A DNA stretch of 64,000 bases from Eunapius fragilis (Eukaryota; Porifera; Demospongiae; Spongillida; Spongillidae), in assembly GCA_963681505.1 (NCBI GenBank), contig OY811984.1:6214435-6278434 (forward strand), in the 5' to 3' direction. The number at the start of each line of letters is the position of its first letter. The first letter of the stretch is position 1. The position numbers and the translations under genes were made by a program. The notes below the pieces were generated by a model. It searched no databases. It was given only the letters and a program-made list of their open reading frames with translations, and was not told the origin of the DNA. This document shows, in pieces, positions 1-10,698 of the stretch.

Positions 1-201
1 CACCTTCAAGCGTTAAACACATGCATGCACATGCCAAATAAGGTCATTGGACAACTTGTATATTGTTCTCATGCATTATGCCATATTTGGAAAGTGCCTC
101 ACTGGCTTAAACTGGGGGCTATGCATGTGGGCTATGCATTTGGTATGAAGGATCAGACACTATGCAAAAAAAAAATTGGGAATGAAATGGAATGTACAAA
201 C

Positions 202-808
202 CCTTTGTCTTTGAGTGAAGGGACGATAGGACTTTTGGTGTTCTCCTCTACCTTGCCACACTTGGTGCACCGGGTGTCAAACAGTGACCCTGTGAAATGG
301 GTACGTGCGAGAAGGGGCTCGCTCAGAAGGCAATTAAATGCTTCTCTATCAAATACCATGGAGTTCGACAATTGACTTGGAGCCAGCTCGATGGTGAAGA
401 CGGTCGATATTCTGCGTAACAACAGTCACCTTCCTTCCCTGAGGCTTGAGCCTGGCTTCGAGCTCTGCAATGGCTCTGTGACCTGCGTTCGGTGCTTTAG
501 TCCTCATCACCTCGCGGCGGTAGTGATAGAACTCCCATACCAGCGAAGGGTTGGCTTTGAACGCCTCGGGCGTGGCCAGCTGCTGGGCAGCGTACGTGCG
601 CCACAGACCTCCCGTGCCCCTGTGCACGCGCAGTGATAACGATACCAATACATGGCATTGCCGCCTCTGTTGCTGCTCACCTAAAGGTGGGCACACCACT
701 TTCGGCACTAATCCCTGCACCGCTGAGAACTACAATACTCTTTGCACTTCCAAGTGCCTCCCTGAACGCTTTCATATCACTCGTAGTTTCATGGCTGTTT
801 GGTTCCAT
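202..808 (-). CDS. SIRT5: SIRT5-like NAD-dependent protein deacylase, 5' part (3' end outside window)
   Basis: Class III sirtuin of the SIRT5 type, which removes succinyl, malonyl and glutaryl groups from lysines using NAD. Three minus-strand exons are readable: 681-808, 357-619 and about 202-289, with phases that join. Exon 1 starts at ATG 808 (AAAATGG context, in-frame TGA just upstream) and carries the NAD-binding [14 protein letters not shown] motif. Exon 2 carries [10 protein letters not shown], a SIRT5-type signature with the Tyr and Arg that bind acidic acyl groups, then [12 protein letters not shown] and the catalytic-His segment VELHG. Exon 3 has the first zinc-binding pair, CTKC. 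The rest lies left of base 1. There is no obvious N-terminal mitochondrial presequence: only about 20 residues precede the core. The gene is divergent from CHMP4 copy A with 187 bp between start codons. Confidence 0.9.
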
Positions 809-995
809 TTTAAAAGATCAGGAGCTTTTAATAGAAATATCGTAATCGTGACATCATCATAACCGGTACGTCTCGCCGTACGTTACGTCGCGTCCTCCGA
901 GCTATAAATACACTCACGTCATCGTATTAGGCCCACGTGATATATAATATCTGAGATCCAAAGGAAGTGCTAGGTTGTGTTTTTACCAGTGAACG
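809..995. promoter_or_regulatory. Probable bidirectional promoter, SIRT5 / CHMP4 copy A
   Basis: This 187-bp gap separates the ATGs of two divergent genes. It holds a TATA-like TATAAATA near 902-909, an E-box CACGTG near 934, and several ACGTCA-type half sites (for example TGACATCATCA near 849 and CACGTCATCG near 914) resembling CREB/ATF sites. Promoter function is inferred from position. Confidence 0.55.
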
Positions 996-1643
996 ATGGC
1001 ATCAGCGTTAGCGCGCTTATTCGGAGGTGGGAAGGGCAAGGAAGACCAGCCCTCGCCTCAAGTAGCAATACAGAAGTTGAGAGAGACGGAAGAAATGTTG
1101 GGCAAGAAGTCTGAGTTCCTAGAAAAGAAAATTGCTAAGGAGCTAGCGGCAGCCAAGCAAGCTGGGATGAAAAACAAGAGAGGTAAAAGCGATATATAAA
1201 TATCCCCGACACAAGGCTTCTAGTTATAAAAACGGATAATGTCTGACCTTAGCGTCATCATAGCGTAACGGTTCTCATCATTATATATTTTTATTTTTTA
1301 GCCGCCATGAACGCCCTGAAACGAAAGAAGCGACTCGAGAAACAGCTTCAGCAGATTGACGGAACCCTCTCGACCATCGAGTTTCAGCGTGAGGCCTTGG
1401 AGAATGCCCAGACCAACACTGAGGTCCTCAATAACATGAGCTTCGCAGCCAAGGCTCTGAAGGCGGCTCACCAGCAGTTGTGAGTGACTAATCGCTTGCC
1501 CGTGGCGTGGCGTTAGTCAAGCCAGCAACATTTGTGCGGAAATAACTATTGTCCTAGTGAACCTTGGTGACAGCGTAGCACTAAGGTGGTGCACTGTCAT
1601 GCCCTAACATTCTGGTCCTGGTCACACACACACACACACACAC

Positions 1644-1707
<64 letters not shown>

Positions 1708-2306
1708 GACATACACATCCAAATTTGCCCTGGCATTTAAATATAGTATGGGCAGCTTATACTAACAGTACCGTATTGCTGTTGTAGGGATGTTGATGAT
1801 GTCCAGGACATGATGGACGATATCCAGGAGCAAAATGAGTTATCTGAAGAAATTACAAATGCACTGTCGAGTCCTGTTGGGTTTGGTCAGGATGTGGATG
1901 AGGTAAGCTAACTGAGGGTGGTAGAGGCATTTATGTATTGATATATGTATGAGGCCAGTGAGCAATTGTGTACGCTCTGCTCCACCCACCTTATCTCTTT
2001 TCACTCTCTCGCCACTTAAGGATGAGCTTCTGGCTGAGCTGGAAGGGATGGAGCAGGAAGACCTGGAGAAGGACTTGCTTGAGGTGCCTGCAGGTAGCAG
2101 CAAGTTACCAGAGGACACCATTGGTGTGGACGACCTACCTTCAGTTCGTAAGTGTCTGGACTGGGGGGGGGGGGGGGGGGGGGAACCTGAGCTATTTTTT
2201 ACATCACTTCTAACCTATGTTTGTAACAGCCACCAAGACTCCCAAAGCCAAAGTCAAGAATGATGATGATGATCTCAGAGAGCTAGCCAGCTGGGCCACC
2301 TCATAA
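996..2306 (+). CDS. CHMP4: CHMP4 (Snf7/VPS32) ESCRT-III subunit, copy A
   Basis: Core ESCRT-III filament protein, which polymerises on membranes in multivesicular body sorting, abscission and repair. Five exons join in phase: 996-1182, 1302-1479, 1788-1902, 2021-2147 and 2230-2306, giving 227 aa, close to the size of human CHMP4 proteins. The N-terminus has the LARLFGGGKGK start and a basic helix (NALKRKKRLEKQL). The acidic C-terminus ends DLRELASWATS, matching the L-x-x-L-x-x-W helix by which CHMP4 binds the Bro1 domain of ALIX. Intron 2 holds a long CA repeat and intron 4 a poly-G run. It is the first of three tandem copies with identical exon lengths (187/178/115/127/77). Confidence 0.95.
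1623..1704. repeat. (CA)n microsatellite in CHMP4 copy A intron 2
   Basis: About 80 bp of nearly perfect CA dinucleotide, interrupted once. The equivalent intron of copies B and C lacks it, so it arose or expanded after duplication. Confidence 0.95.
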
Positions 2307-2981
2307 GGAATATCATGGATCCGCCCCCAACCCTTATGTCCCCTGTACCCTCAGTCCCTTATTGTCAGCATAAATATTCTCATCTGTGTGACAGTTATAA
2401 TTGTGTGTGTGTGTTGTAGCCATATTCTCTGTGGTGTTTACTGGCAGATACTTGTTGAGGACGTTGCCTGCTCGGAAGGTGGGGGGGGATCTAACATAAT
2501 TAATGGACTCCAAACGCGCGTACGCAAGATGTATGCATAATTTAAAAATTCAGGCCACTATAACTTCTAATTTCCAGTGCGTAAGAAAGAAGTTGAGAAC
2601 ATAGGTTCTCTTAAATAATTTGAAAATATTCGCTACGTCCCTTTTCGTTGCCTCGATCCCATACATATATAGACTGCCATGCTAAGAATGTTCTCTCTTA
2701 AAGGGCTGAAGTATATTTATGTTATTGGAATTAGGGATATTAAACTACATGTACATGGAGACGTAGTTACGTAATATTCTTGCCATGGATAATGAATAAC
2801 CGCGCGGGAAAGAACGACGGAGGAAAAAAGGCGATGCATTTCCTCGCATGGTAGCATATGATTTGGAATCGTTCAGGTGACTTCACGCCATCCAAGTGGG
2901 GAAACTTAAAAGAGTGTTCAGGTAAACAATAATGCTAAAGCAAAAACAAAAAGATTCATGGGAATAGTTTTGGTATTAATA
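2307..2981. other. Intergenic gap after CHMP4 copy A
   Basis: AT-rich sequence without a convincing gene. It contains a short TG run near 2403-2416. No recognisable RNA gene was seen. Confidence 0.6.
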
Positions 2982-2994
2982 TAGGCGGCGGAGA

Positions 2995-3028
<34 letters not shown>

Positions 3029-4490
3029 AGGGGGGCTATTGCCCCCCCCCCCCCCCCCCATCCCTGCAGATTTTTGGTTACAGATTATACAGGCAGGTAT
3101 ATAAAGGAGTCTATTTTATTACATACGTCGATACAAGAGACAGTCAGTGATCGTTAAGTTCGGTGAGCACCTTGCATCACTTCAATTCCACTTGTGGCAC
3201 GAGTTAGATTCTAATTAACGGTATCGGCACGTGAAGTAAACTTGAACGCTTGTTGCAGTCCGTCATACATGTATCCATAATCCAGACATACCAAGTCTCA
3301 CGCCTCCGGCGTGAGTCTCACGCCTCAGGCTTCTATCTCACGCTCACACGCCCAACGAATGTTTTCTCACGCCTAAACTAAAACACACAGAACAAAAAGT
3401 AATCGCAAATTAATATTGGATAAAGTAAATCATTACACGGCACCCGCCCTCACTACATGTATTGAACCCGGTTATTTGTAGCAAGTTATTTGATTATTTA
3501 TGCTTGCTATAAATTATACCGTACCGCGCGCGCGAGATCGAGCATGGCAGTCCGAGCTGAAAGGTTAGCTTCAGTAGATCAAGATGTGGAATCGGATGAG
3601 ATGTCGGCAAAATCCGTCGGAGCAGCCAAGTACCGCACAAAGTTCCAAAAAGAATGGTTGAAGGTTTACCCCTTTGTTCAAGAAGTTAAAGACAACCCGC
3701 ACAAGTTTCTATGCAATATCTGTATGCGTCAGGTCGCATGTGATCATCAAGGTAAGCACGATATTGAAAGGCATATGGAAAAGGCAATGCACCAGGCTAA
3801 TGTAGAATTTGGTTTGCTAATTGCATACTATTTTTACTACATGCATATGTATCAGAAGTAATCACAATGAAACTCGTTACGTATTCATATTGAATGTTAC
3901 GTGCGGTTGTATCTACTGGAGGCGCCTGAAAAAGCGACTAAGGACTTGACCCCAGGCGCGAGAAACGCTAATAATCGTTTTTCTCACGCCCAGACAGGGC
4001 TATCTCACGCCCAGTTTAACATCGTCTCCCGCCTTGGAAGGTATACCCCTTGGCATCTCTGATAATCGTTTGGTTCAAACGGTATCCATCCTCAGCTTGT
4101 TCGTTTTAATCGATCCTCTGAAGTTATATAGCTAATCTGCATACCAATACCGCTAGCCGTTTGAGGGAAACTTCGTTTCACCATAGATAATAGACTGTGC
4201 AGCACTGCAGACGGCCAAAGGCCAGGCAGAGGATGAAACTTCAGCAGCTAATGAGAAGAGGAAGACGTATTTTGGAGTATTTCCGTAATTGAAATGTGTA
4301 GTTTTAAATACTTTCTGCGTGTATCTTGTACATTAATTAGCCGATATCGTAGCGCACAGCGTAATAAAATTAGATCGAGGGAAAAACAATCGACATGAAA
4401 AAGTAAAATACCCCCCCCTCCCCCTCACAGTTTTATATCCGTAGCCACTACTTTTCCGCCCCCCCAGGTTTATTTAGCTTCCGCCGCCTA
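2982..4490. mobile_element. DNA-transposon relic with short terminal inverted repeats
   Basis: TAGGCGGCGGA at 2982-2992 is matched exactly by its reverse complement at 4480-4490. Both ends continue into G or C homopolymer tracts. Inside each end lie repeated CTCACGCC words (3298-3370 and about 3982-4030), in the subterminal position typical of transposase-binding motifs. A zinc-finger coding fragment sits in the middle. The flanks share TGGTAT (2971-2976 and 4491-4496), but the target duplication is not clean. The class is uncertain; the zinc finger resembles those of hAT-like transposases. Confidence 0.6.
3544..3861 (+). pseudogene. Zinc-finger N-terminal fragment of a transposase-like protein
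   Basis: The reading frame encodes KFQKEWLKVYPFVQEVK, then C-N-I-C, C-D-H-Q-G, and H-M-x5-H. This Cys/His finger follows a K-F-x-x-E-W-L-x-x-Y-P lead-in, as seen at the N-terminus of hAT/TTF-type transposase-derived proteins. No catalytic domain follows before the right terminal repeat, so it is a non-autonomous remnant or an exon whose partners were deleted. Start chosen at ATG 3544; the frame is open from 3490. Confidence 0.5.
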
Positions 4491-4716
4491 TGGTATATCA
4501 TGAAGGATGCTGGTAGATGCTGCTAGTTTAATGACTAGACCCTCCAACCTGGCAAAAAGCGGGCATGTATTATTTCATCGGTTTAGGTCTGTCTGCGCAA
4601 CTGGTATGATATGTGTGCATACATGTGCTGTATGTATACAAGGTCTCTTTCGGCGCGCGGCAATGAAACAGGTGGTAAAAAGTGAAAGCGGAATTGCCAT
4701 AAACCACCGGCAGACG

Positions 4717-4724
4717 TGACGTCA
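4717..4724. promoter_or_regulatory. Perfect CRE palindrome TGACGTCA upstream of CHMP4 copy B
   Basis: TGACGTCA ends 26 bp before the ATG of copy B. Copy C has the related TGACGTTA at 11990-11997, also inside a GACGTGACGT context, about 37 bp before its ATG. This suggests a shared CREB/ATF-type promoter element carried through the duplications. Confidence 0.5.
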
Positions 4725-4749
4725 AAGGGCATCAACTTCTGCGGCTAAG

Positions 4750-7700
4750 ATGGCATCAGCGTTAGCGCGCCTGTTCGGAGGTGGGAAGGGTAAGGAAGAC
4801 CAGCCCTCGCCTCAAGTAGCAATACAGAAGTTGATGGAGACGGAAGAAATATTGGGCAAGAAGTCTGAGTTCCTAGAAAAGAAAGTTGCGAAGGAGCTAG
4901 CGGTGGCCAAGCAAGCTGGGATGAAAAACAAGAGAGGTAAATCAAATTGCACACGTCCTCCAAAAGGTGTTCAATTAGGATGCTAAGTACCTGAGCTAGC
5001 GCGTATAATTTACTGATTAATTTTTAAAAATGCACGGTACGTTGTCATGTTTAGCCGCCATGAACGCCCTGAAACGAAAGAAGCGGTTCGAGAAACAGCT
5101 TCAACAGATTGACGGAATTCTCTCGACCATCGAGTTTCAGCGTGAGGCCTTGCAGAATGCCCAGACCAACACTGAGGTCCTCAATAGCATGAGCTTCGCA
5201 GCCAAGGCACTAAAGGCAGCTAGTACTCACTTGTGAGTGACTACACGTATGTGTGTGCTGCACTTGTGCGGGTGACGAAGGATTTTGGGGACCCGGGGGG
5301 GGGGGGGGGGGGAGGAGGAGGAAGAGGTGTTCAATGGGCGTGGTCTATTCATCGCATTTACATGTAACTAGGCACCTTGTGAGGGCCACATACAGTTAAT
5401 ATTACACTTGAGCATAAAGATTTCATACACGGCCCTGGGGTCCACTGAGTTATGCTTATATGATACAGCGCTGCATGTTGAAGTGATACCACAATTATTC
5501 CTGATGAGCAGTTAATATATCTATACAGCGTATTGGGATTATTAATGGCAATTCAGAGGTGTGTCATCATGAACCTCTGAGTCTTCTTACTTTATTGGTC
5601 GTAAATATCATGTGACCAAAATCAAACCTGAAAATAAGACCCTCTCGGATCAAGTTTAGCAAAAGCCTCGATAGTGTTGCTGATAATTATAAATCAGTGA
5701 TGGTCCGGTTTTGTGGGTTACCTGATGCCTTTGACCTGACAGTGACCTTATCACGAAGTGGGTATCTGCTATAGCTGCTGCTGAGCTAAACAGACATAAT
5801 TCCAATGATGCCAAATGCTCCACGCTGTGGTTTCAGATGCTCTGAGTGTATTCATATGTCGCTACTTTTCAGAGAGTACAGCTACTAACACCTCCCAGTT
5901 TGCTTGACCAGTGGCAAGCTCAACAGAGTCTGAGCAGAGGACGTCTTGGACCTCGCCATCTCTTACGACCATCCACTGCTGCGTATATCGTCACTAAGCC
6001 CTTCAGGTTCAGGCTCCTTATCAGCCAAACATCTACATGATGCAGTCAGCCACTACAACAGTCTTGTTCTTCAACCAGATGTTCTCGGTGAGTTCTTTTC
6101 TTTTATTGTGCCTCAGTCAAGTGAGCTGCCTGACAACACTACAGAAAAATCATGTTAAGACTCGGAAATACACAGCAAGAATTTGGAACACGTGTTTTCT
6201 TTTCTGATGCTTAGCATTGTACTGTATAAAGCCATTCTTATGCACCTTTGATTGCATATCTCATTCCGGCACAACCCAGCGCTGAATTTATAATTAACCA
6301 TACATTTCTACAGCAAGTAGCAACCTCTTTCACTTGTCCTGAAAGTTGATTAGTTGGTCCACATAATGTATTCAGAACAAGTGAGATAAGTTTGATTGCT
6401 GTAGAAATGTATAGCAAATTATAAATTACTACACTAAATTATAAAGAGCTACACTAAACTAATGTTTATTTTTATGCAATTAGCTACCATTTTATTATCT
6501 CTCCCTGTGGCCTTTGATCTTAAGATCATTCATCCACTTAACTCAGCCAACATTCTAGAAGCGAGTTTGATCTCAGGGTCTACAGCTGAGAAGGGGGGAA
6601 AAGGAAAACACAGGAAGAACGATGATACCTGTAATGCTAGGGGATGGTCTTGCATCCCTCCAGTAGTTGAAGTTTATGGTGGGTGGGGTCATAAAGCCAC
6701 AACAACATTTGCCCGTCTAAGCAAATTACTTGGTCTCTGCAGCAGACGACCATCTACAACTTTGTTAAATGAACTATATTGCCATCTCTAATGAGGCAAA
6801 ATGCTCAGGTGTTGCTGGCCCACACTGCTTTGCCTGCTGTAGCCCATGAATTTTAGTTTACATCTTTGGTGTATGTATGTATGTATGTATGTATGTAACT
6901 AAATCAAAATTATTTAGAATAATAAGGGTTATAATAATTATAATTGTACTTTTATAAATTCACATGCTCTATGTACACCATTCCTGCAACTACTCATGCT
7001 TTTTGGCAACATAAAAATGTTGCTGGATCTATTATTATAACGTCAGTAACTGATTCCTATGCAAAAATTATATGGACAAATATGCTGCTCGTATTCCAAA
7101 CATGCATGATTAACTAACCACTTTCCATATTATTTAATAAGATCTAAGCAGAGATCTAGAGTAATTTATTCATTTAAGGAAGAGGCTGCAGCTTTGGACC
7201 TCCTGCTGAACCACAGGAGGTCTGAGATCATTGCACAAGTTGCCGCAACGTTATGTCCTTCATGCCGTCTGCACACATAATAGACCCAGGCCATGTCAAC
7301 CTGTTGGGTTCTCCTAATGGAGCACATCTTTCATTAAATCATTCTTGGACAAGCTTTATTTATGGCAGAGCACTTTGCATGGTCATTTAGTGCTGGAAGA
7401 CATCTGCCATGAATGACATTACCATCAGGAGCCTCTAACATCTTCCAATGCTAGTACTGCAAGGCGGCCTTGAACCTCTGATGGCATGGAATAGATGGTA
7501 TAACCTTGGTCAGTGCCACAGAGAAATAGAAAACTTCTTTTCTTAGGATGCTACTGACCGTAACATTTTTTGCTCCATCCTACATGTACATTGAGAAGTT
7601 TCGTATCAAACTTTGATTGTTTATTTGTATATCCGTACAGAGTGCTTCATTTAAATGGATATTACTAAAACCATGTTTCTTATTATGTAACAGAGATGTG

Positions 7701-8205
7701 GATGACGTCCAGGACATGATGGATAATATCCAGGAGCAGAATGAGTTATCTGAAGAAATTACAAATGCACTGTCGAGTCCTGTTGGGTTTGGTCAGGATG
7801 TGGACAAGGTAAGTGAGTTCTTGTGGTGTGTTTGGTGAATAACCACACATAAGTATGCACGTGTATTCGTAATGTTCATATCAATTATTTATAACTGGTA
7901 GCTAGTTTCACTGTTCCATGTCCCCTCCCATCCACTTAAGGATGAGCTTCTGGCTGAGCTGGAAGGGATGGAGCAGGATGAACTGGAAAAGGACTTGCTT
8001 GAGGTGCCTGCAGGTGGCAGCAGGTTACCACAGGACACCATTGGTGTGGACGACCTACCTTCAGTTCGTAAGTATCTGGCCTGAACGGGGAAGAGGGAGA
8101 TTTTTAAAAACATCATCCTTTGTAATAGCCACCAAGATTCCCAAAGCCAAAGTCAAGACTGATGATGATGAGATCAAAAAACTGGCCAGCTGGGCCACCT
8201 CATAA
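4750..8205 (+). CDS. CHMP4: CHMP4 (Snf7/VPS32) ESCRT-III subunit, copy B
   Basis: Second intact copy, 227 aa. Exons 4750-4936, 5055-5232, 7694-7808, 7941-8067 and 8129-8205 join in phase. It is the most divergent of the three: RFEKQ and GILS in exon 2, DVDK instead of DVDE at the end of exon 3, and DDDEIKKLASWATS at the C-terminus. The ALIX-binding L-x-x-W pattern is retained. Intron 2 has grown to about 2.5 kb by insertion of a non-LTR retroelement relic and a hairpin element. The first exon is nearly identical in DNA to those of copies A and C, so either recent duplication or gene conversion has acted. I see no frame damage, so it is probably functional. Confidence 0.93.
5297..5330. repeat. 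Poly-G / GGA tract in CHMP4 copy B intron 2
   Basis: About 16 G followed by GGA repeats. This is low-complexity intron sequence. Confidence 0.9.
5880..6793 (+). mobile_element. Degenerate 3' end of a non-LTR retroelement in CHMP4 copy B intron 2
   Basis: Two frameshifted pieces are readable. About 5935-6090 encodes TAAYI and SAKHLHDAVSHYNSLV, matching SPAAYIASL and SQEHLIHAVELFNSLV of the better copy at 49945-51299. About 6500-6793 encodes AFDLKIIHPL, GWSCIPPVVEVYGGWG and LLNELYCHL, matching its C-terminal endonuclease-like region. The central part with the zinc knuckle is missing. Sense orientation with the host gene. Confidence 0.7.
6284..6427. mobile_element. Hairpin (foldback MITE-like) element
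   Basis: Left arm 6284-6316 (GAATTTATAATTAACC onward, through CATTTCTACAGCAA) pairs with right arm about 6396-6427 (TTGCTGTAGAAATG through ATTATAAATTAC). An inner pair, CACTTGTCCTGAA / TTCAGAACAAGTG, extends the stem. It lies between the two halves of the retroelement relic, so it is probably a nested insertion. Confidence 0.6.
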
Positions 8206-9068
8206 GGGTCTACTAACCAACCTGCCATCTCAATTAGTATCTGTGCAGCACATGGACAGAAATTATGCCATTGGTTTTGAATACATTACCAATTAGTGAT
8301 TATGGCGAATAATTTACCATGCCCGCTCTTATTGGAAATTTGTTTTTAATATATAGATTATAATATAGATTACTGAAGCCCCATGCAAGGACATTCAGTT
8401 GAGTTCAAACCAGCCAGAACATGCCACAAACCAGCTCCAAATCTTATCAGTATGACAAGGATTTTAAAGTACAGTCTATTAGTCTAGTCTAATATCCATG
8501 GTCGAATTTATCTTCGCTTTTGATCGATCGTTGGCCTTTAAAATGCCACAGTGCAATACTTGCTGTGCAACAGCAAATAGTACGACATAAAACTTCAAGC
8601 AAATTTGTTCCGTTAAATGAAACCAATACTCGGTCGGTCATGAGTCGGGTTTATGACCGCTTCTTCTAATTAAATACCATACGTAGAAATACAATACAAA
8701 AACACTTAACTTCCGTACCAGCGAAACTATTTGAAGTAAGCAGTATGAAAACACGTTTGACAAACTCATAAGTATAAAAACGATACTGGGGAAATGACGT
8801 CAGGCACGTGTTTAGGTATAGTCTGCCATGTATATGATTTCACTCCCACACTAGGGGCGCGGTTTATATAATGTGAGGCTCGAAAAGACATGAACAACCT
8901 ACGCTCACTACCGTAAGGATTAATCTACTTGCATATACCACGAGCGTGGCGTACACAAACCAACCTTAAAAGTTCGGATCAGCAAAGACCGGCAATGCTT
9001 TTTGTATGCATTGATCCTGTACACCCAGGTGGTTTTTTGGCGACATTTCAGAACATACTGTTACCACC

Positions 9069-9678
9069 ATGCTTACAGCGGCCTCCGGTGTGGATAGAGG
9101 CGTCTTCATAGCGTACAACCGCCCTCACGCCGATCATGATCAAGTTGTTCTAGCCATCAGGTGTCAGTTTTGTCTATGGACCAAGCATGACCCACTATAT
9201 GATCTCTACAACTGCAATCATTGTACATCTGCTTTCCATTCCGCAGGTCTTCTACCAGTGACAATGTGGAGCATATTGACGTAATGTGTACCGCCAATGG
9301 AAAATACAAAGTTTCAGGCGAGGTAACGCGTTACGTAATGTAAATCTGCTCAATTGCGAGGCTACCATGTAGATAATGTACCGCCCAGTTAACACAATTA
9401 ACACAGTTTTGCCATTCTCCATGCACCAATTTAAGACATGTGTGAGGTTCAAAGTGTACTCCTCTCAGATGCAGGAGCACGAAGACATCATTTTGGCAAT
9501 AAAATCATTTGCAGCTCATCATATCCCATCTCTGAAGCCTGCCTTTGGTACTGAGACTAGCCATATGGAGGGAGAATTTCTCAGTGACCCACCTCCTTCT
9601 TACAACCAACCACAAAATCCTTTACAGGCAAGTGATTTGAGCCAGCATTCTGATGATAACACCTTGCTCAATAGTTAG
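9069..9678 (+). CDS. Unrecognised small protein with a PPPSY motif
   Basis: Not identified. Three exons join in phase (9069-9160, 9247-9322, 9373-9678), all with GT-AG borders, giving 157 aa. The start at 9069 is in a good context (ACCACCATG). The middle is mixed alpha/beta-like without cysteine clusters or membrane segments. The C-terminal 50 residues are polar and contain SDPPPSYNQPQ, a P-P-x-Y motif of the kind bound by WW domains of NEDD4-family ligases, then SQHSDDNTLL. It lies between CHMP4 copies B and the truncated copy. An upstream exon cannot be excluded. Protein-coding status rests on phase-consistent exons only. Confidence 0.45.
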
Positions 9679-10437
9679 AGGCAGCTTCATTGCCATGTAC
9701 AAGTGACATAAATTCTCCTCCACCTTTGTGTATGTAAGCTGATTCTGCACGTTAAGTTTTTATTTTATTCCAAGTCCACACAGCCTACAATAGTGGCATT
9801 ATTAGCCCTACTACTACTCAGTCATCTCAGCATGGGTCTCACTACTGGCACTATTACCAGTCACTGAATTGCTGCCATCCAAAAAATGTTCACCATGCTT
9901 GCTGCTATCATCATTCTGGTAAAATAGATTGGTTCTCACCGAATGACAAAGGTCTCTTCTTGAAACTGTGCACATACATGATATGGGTGTTTTTTATCCC
10001 TTGCTTTATTTGCTGGCTATGCACTTGTTACGATGCGGATAAGTATAATGATTGAAGTGCTGTACATCTGGAGAATTCTTTTAAAAATCCCCCAGTCATC
10101 CAAATATTTTTCTGACAGAATTAGTTATTTCAGACATTATTTATGGACAGTTCCTATTATTTCTTTTTCACCTCCCAGCGAATCATTAAAGCATAAAAAA
10201 TCACATTACACAATTGACTGGAAAATCTGAGGCAACTTGTTACCGTGTCTGAACCTCAAGGCCTTAAACATTCTAATGGCAAGAGTCCAAATGGCATAAC
10301 CTTGATACCATGGAGAAATGGCTATCTATCTTACATTCAAAGTCTTGTGCAAAATTCTTTTTGAGTGTATCATGATATTTATAACTGGTGCCCTAGTAGC
10401 TAGTTTCACTGTTCATGTCCCCTCCCATCCACTTAAG

Positions 10438-10698
10438 GATGAGCTTCTGGCTGAGCTGGAAGGGATGGAGCAGGAAGACCTGGAGAAGGACTTGCTTGAG
10501 GTGCCTGCAGGTAGCAGCAGGTTACCAGATGACACCATTGGTGTGGACGACCTACCTTCAGTTCGTACGCATCTGTCCTGAAGGGGGAGGAGGGAGAGGA
10601 ATGATGTAAAAATGGTTCCCCCCTGCCCAAGAAAAGATGAAGTCAAGACTGATTATGATGACCTCAGAGAGCTAGCCAGCTGGGCCACCACCTCATAA
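10438..10698 (+). pseudogene. Truncated CHMP4 copy (exons 4 and 5 only)
   Basis: Exon 4 is intact at 10438-10564 (DELLAELEGMEQEDLEKD onward) with its acceptor and a GTACGC donor. Exon 5 survives from about 10630, but its 5' part and acceptor are replaced; it then reads DYDDLRELASWAT with an extra Thr before TAA at 10696-10698. Exons 1-3 are absent upstream. The intron just before exon 4 matches that of copy B closely (CTAGTTTCACTGTTC and CCCCTCCCATCCACTTAAG), so it is a partial duplication of copy B. Confidence 0.88.

Noticed and set aside
3490..3543. Upstream extension of the zinc-finger frame (MIIYACYKLYR)
   Set aside because: It has no similarity to the finger protein lead-in. ATG 3544 is a more natural start, though neither is proven.
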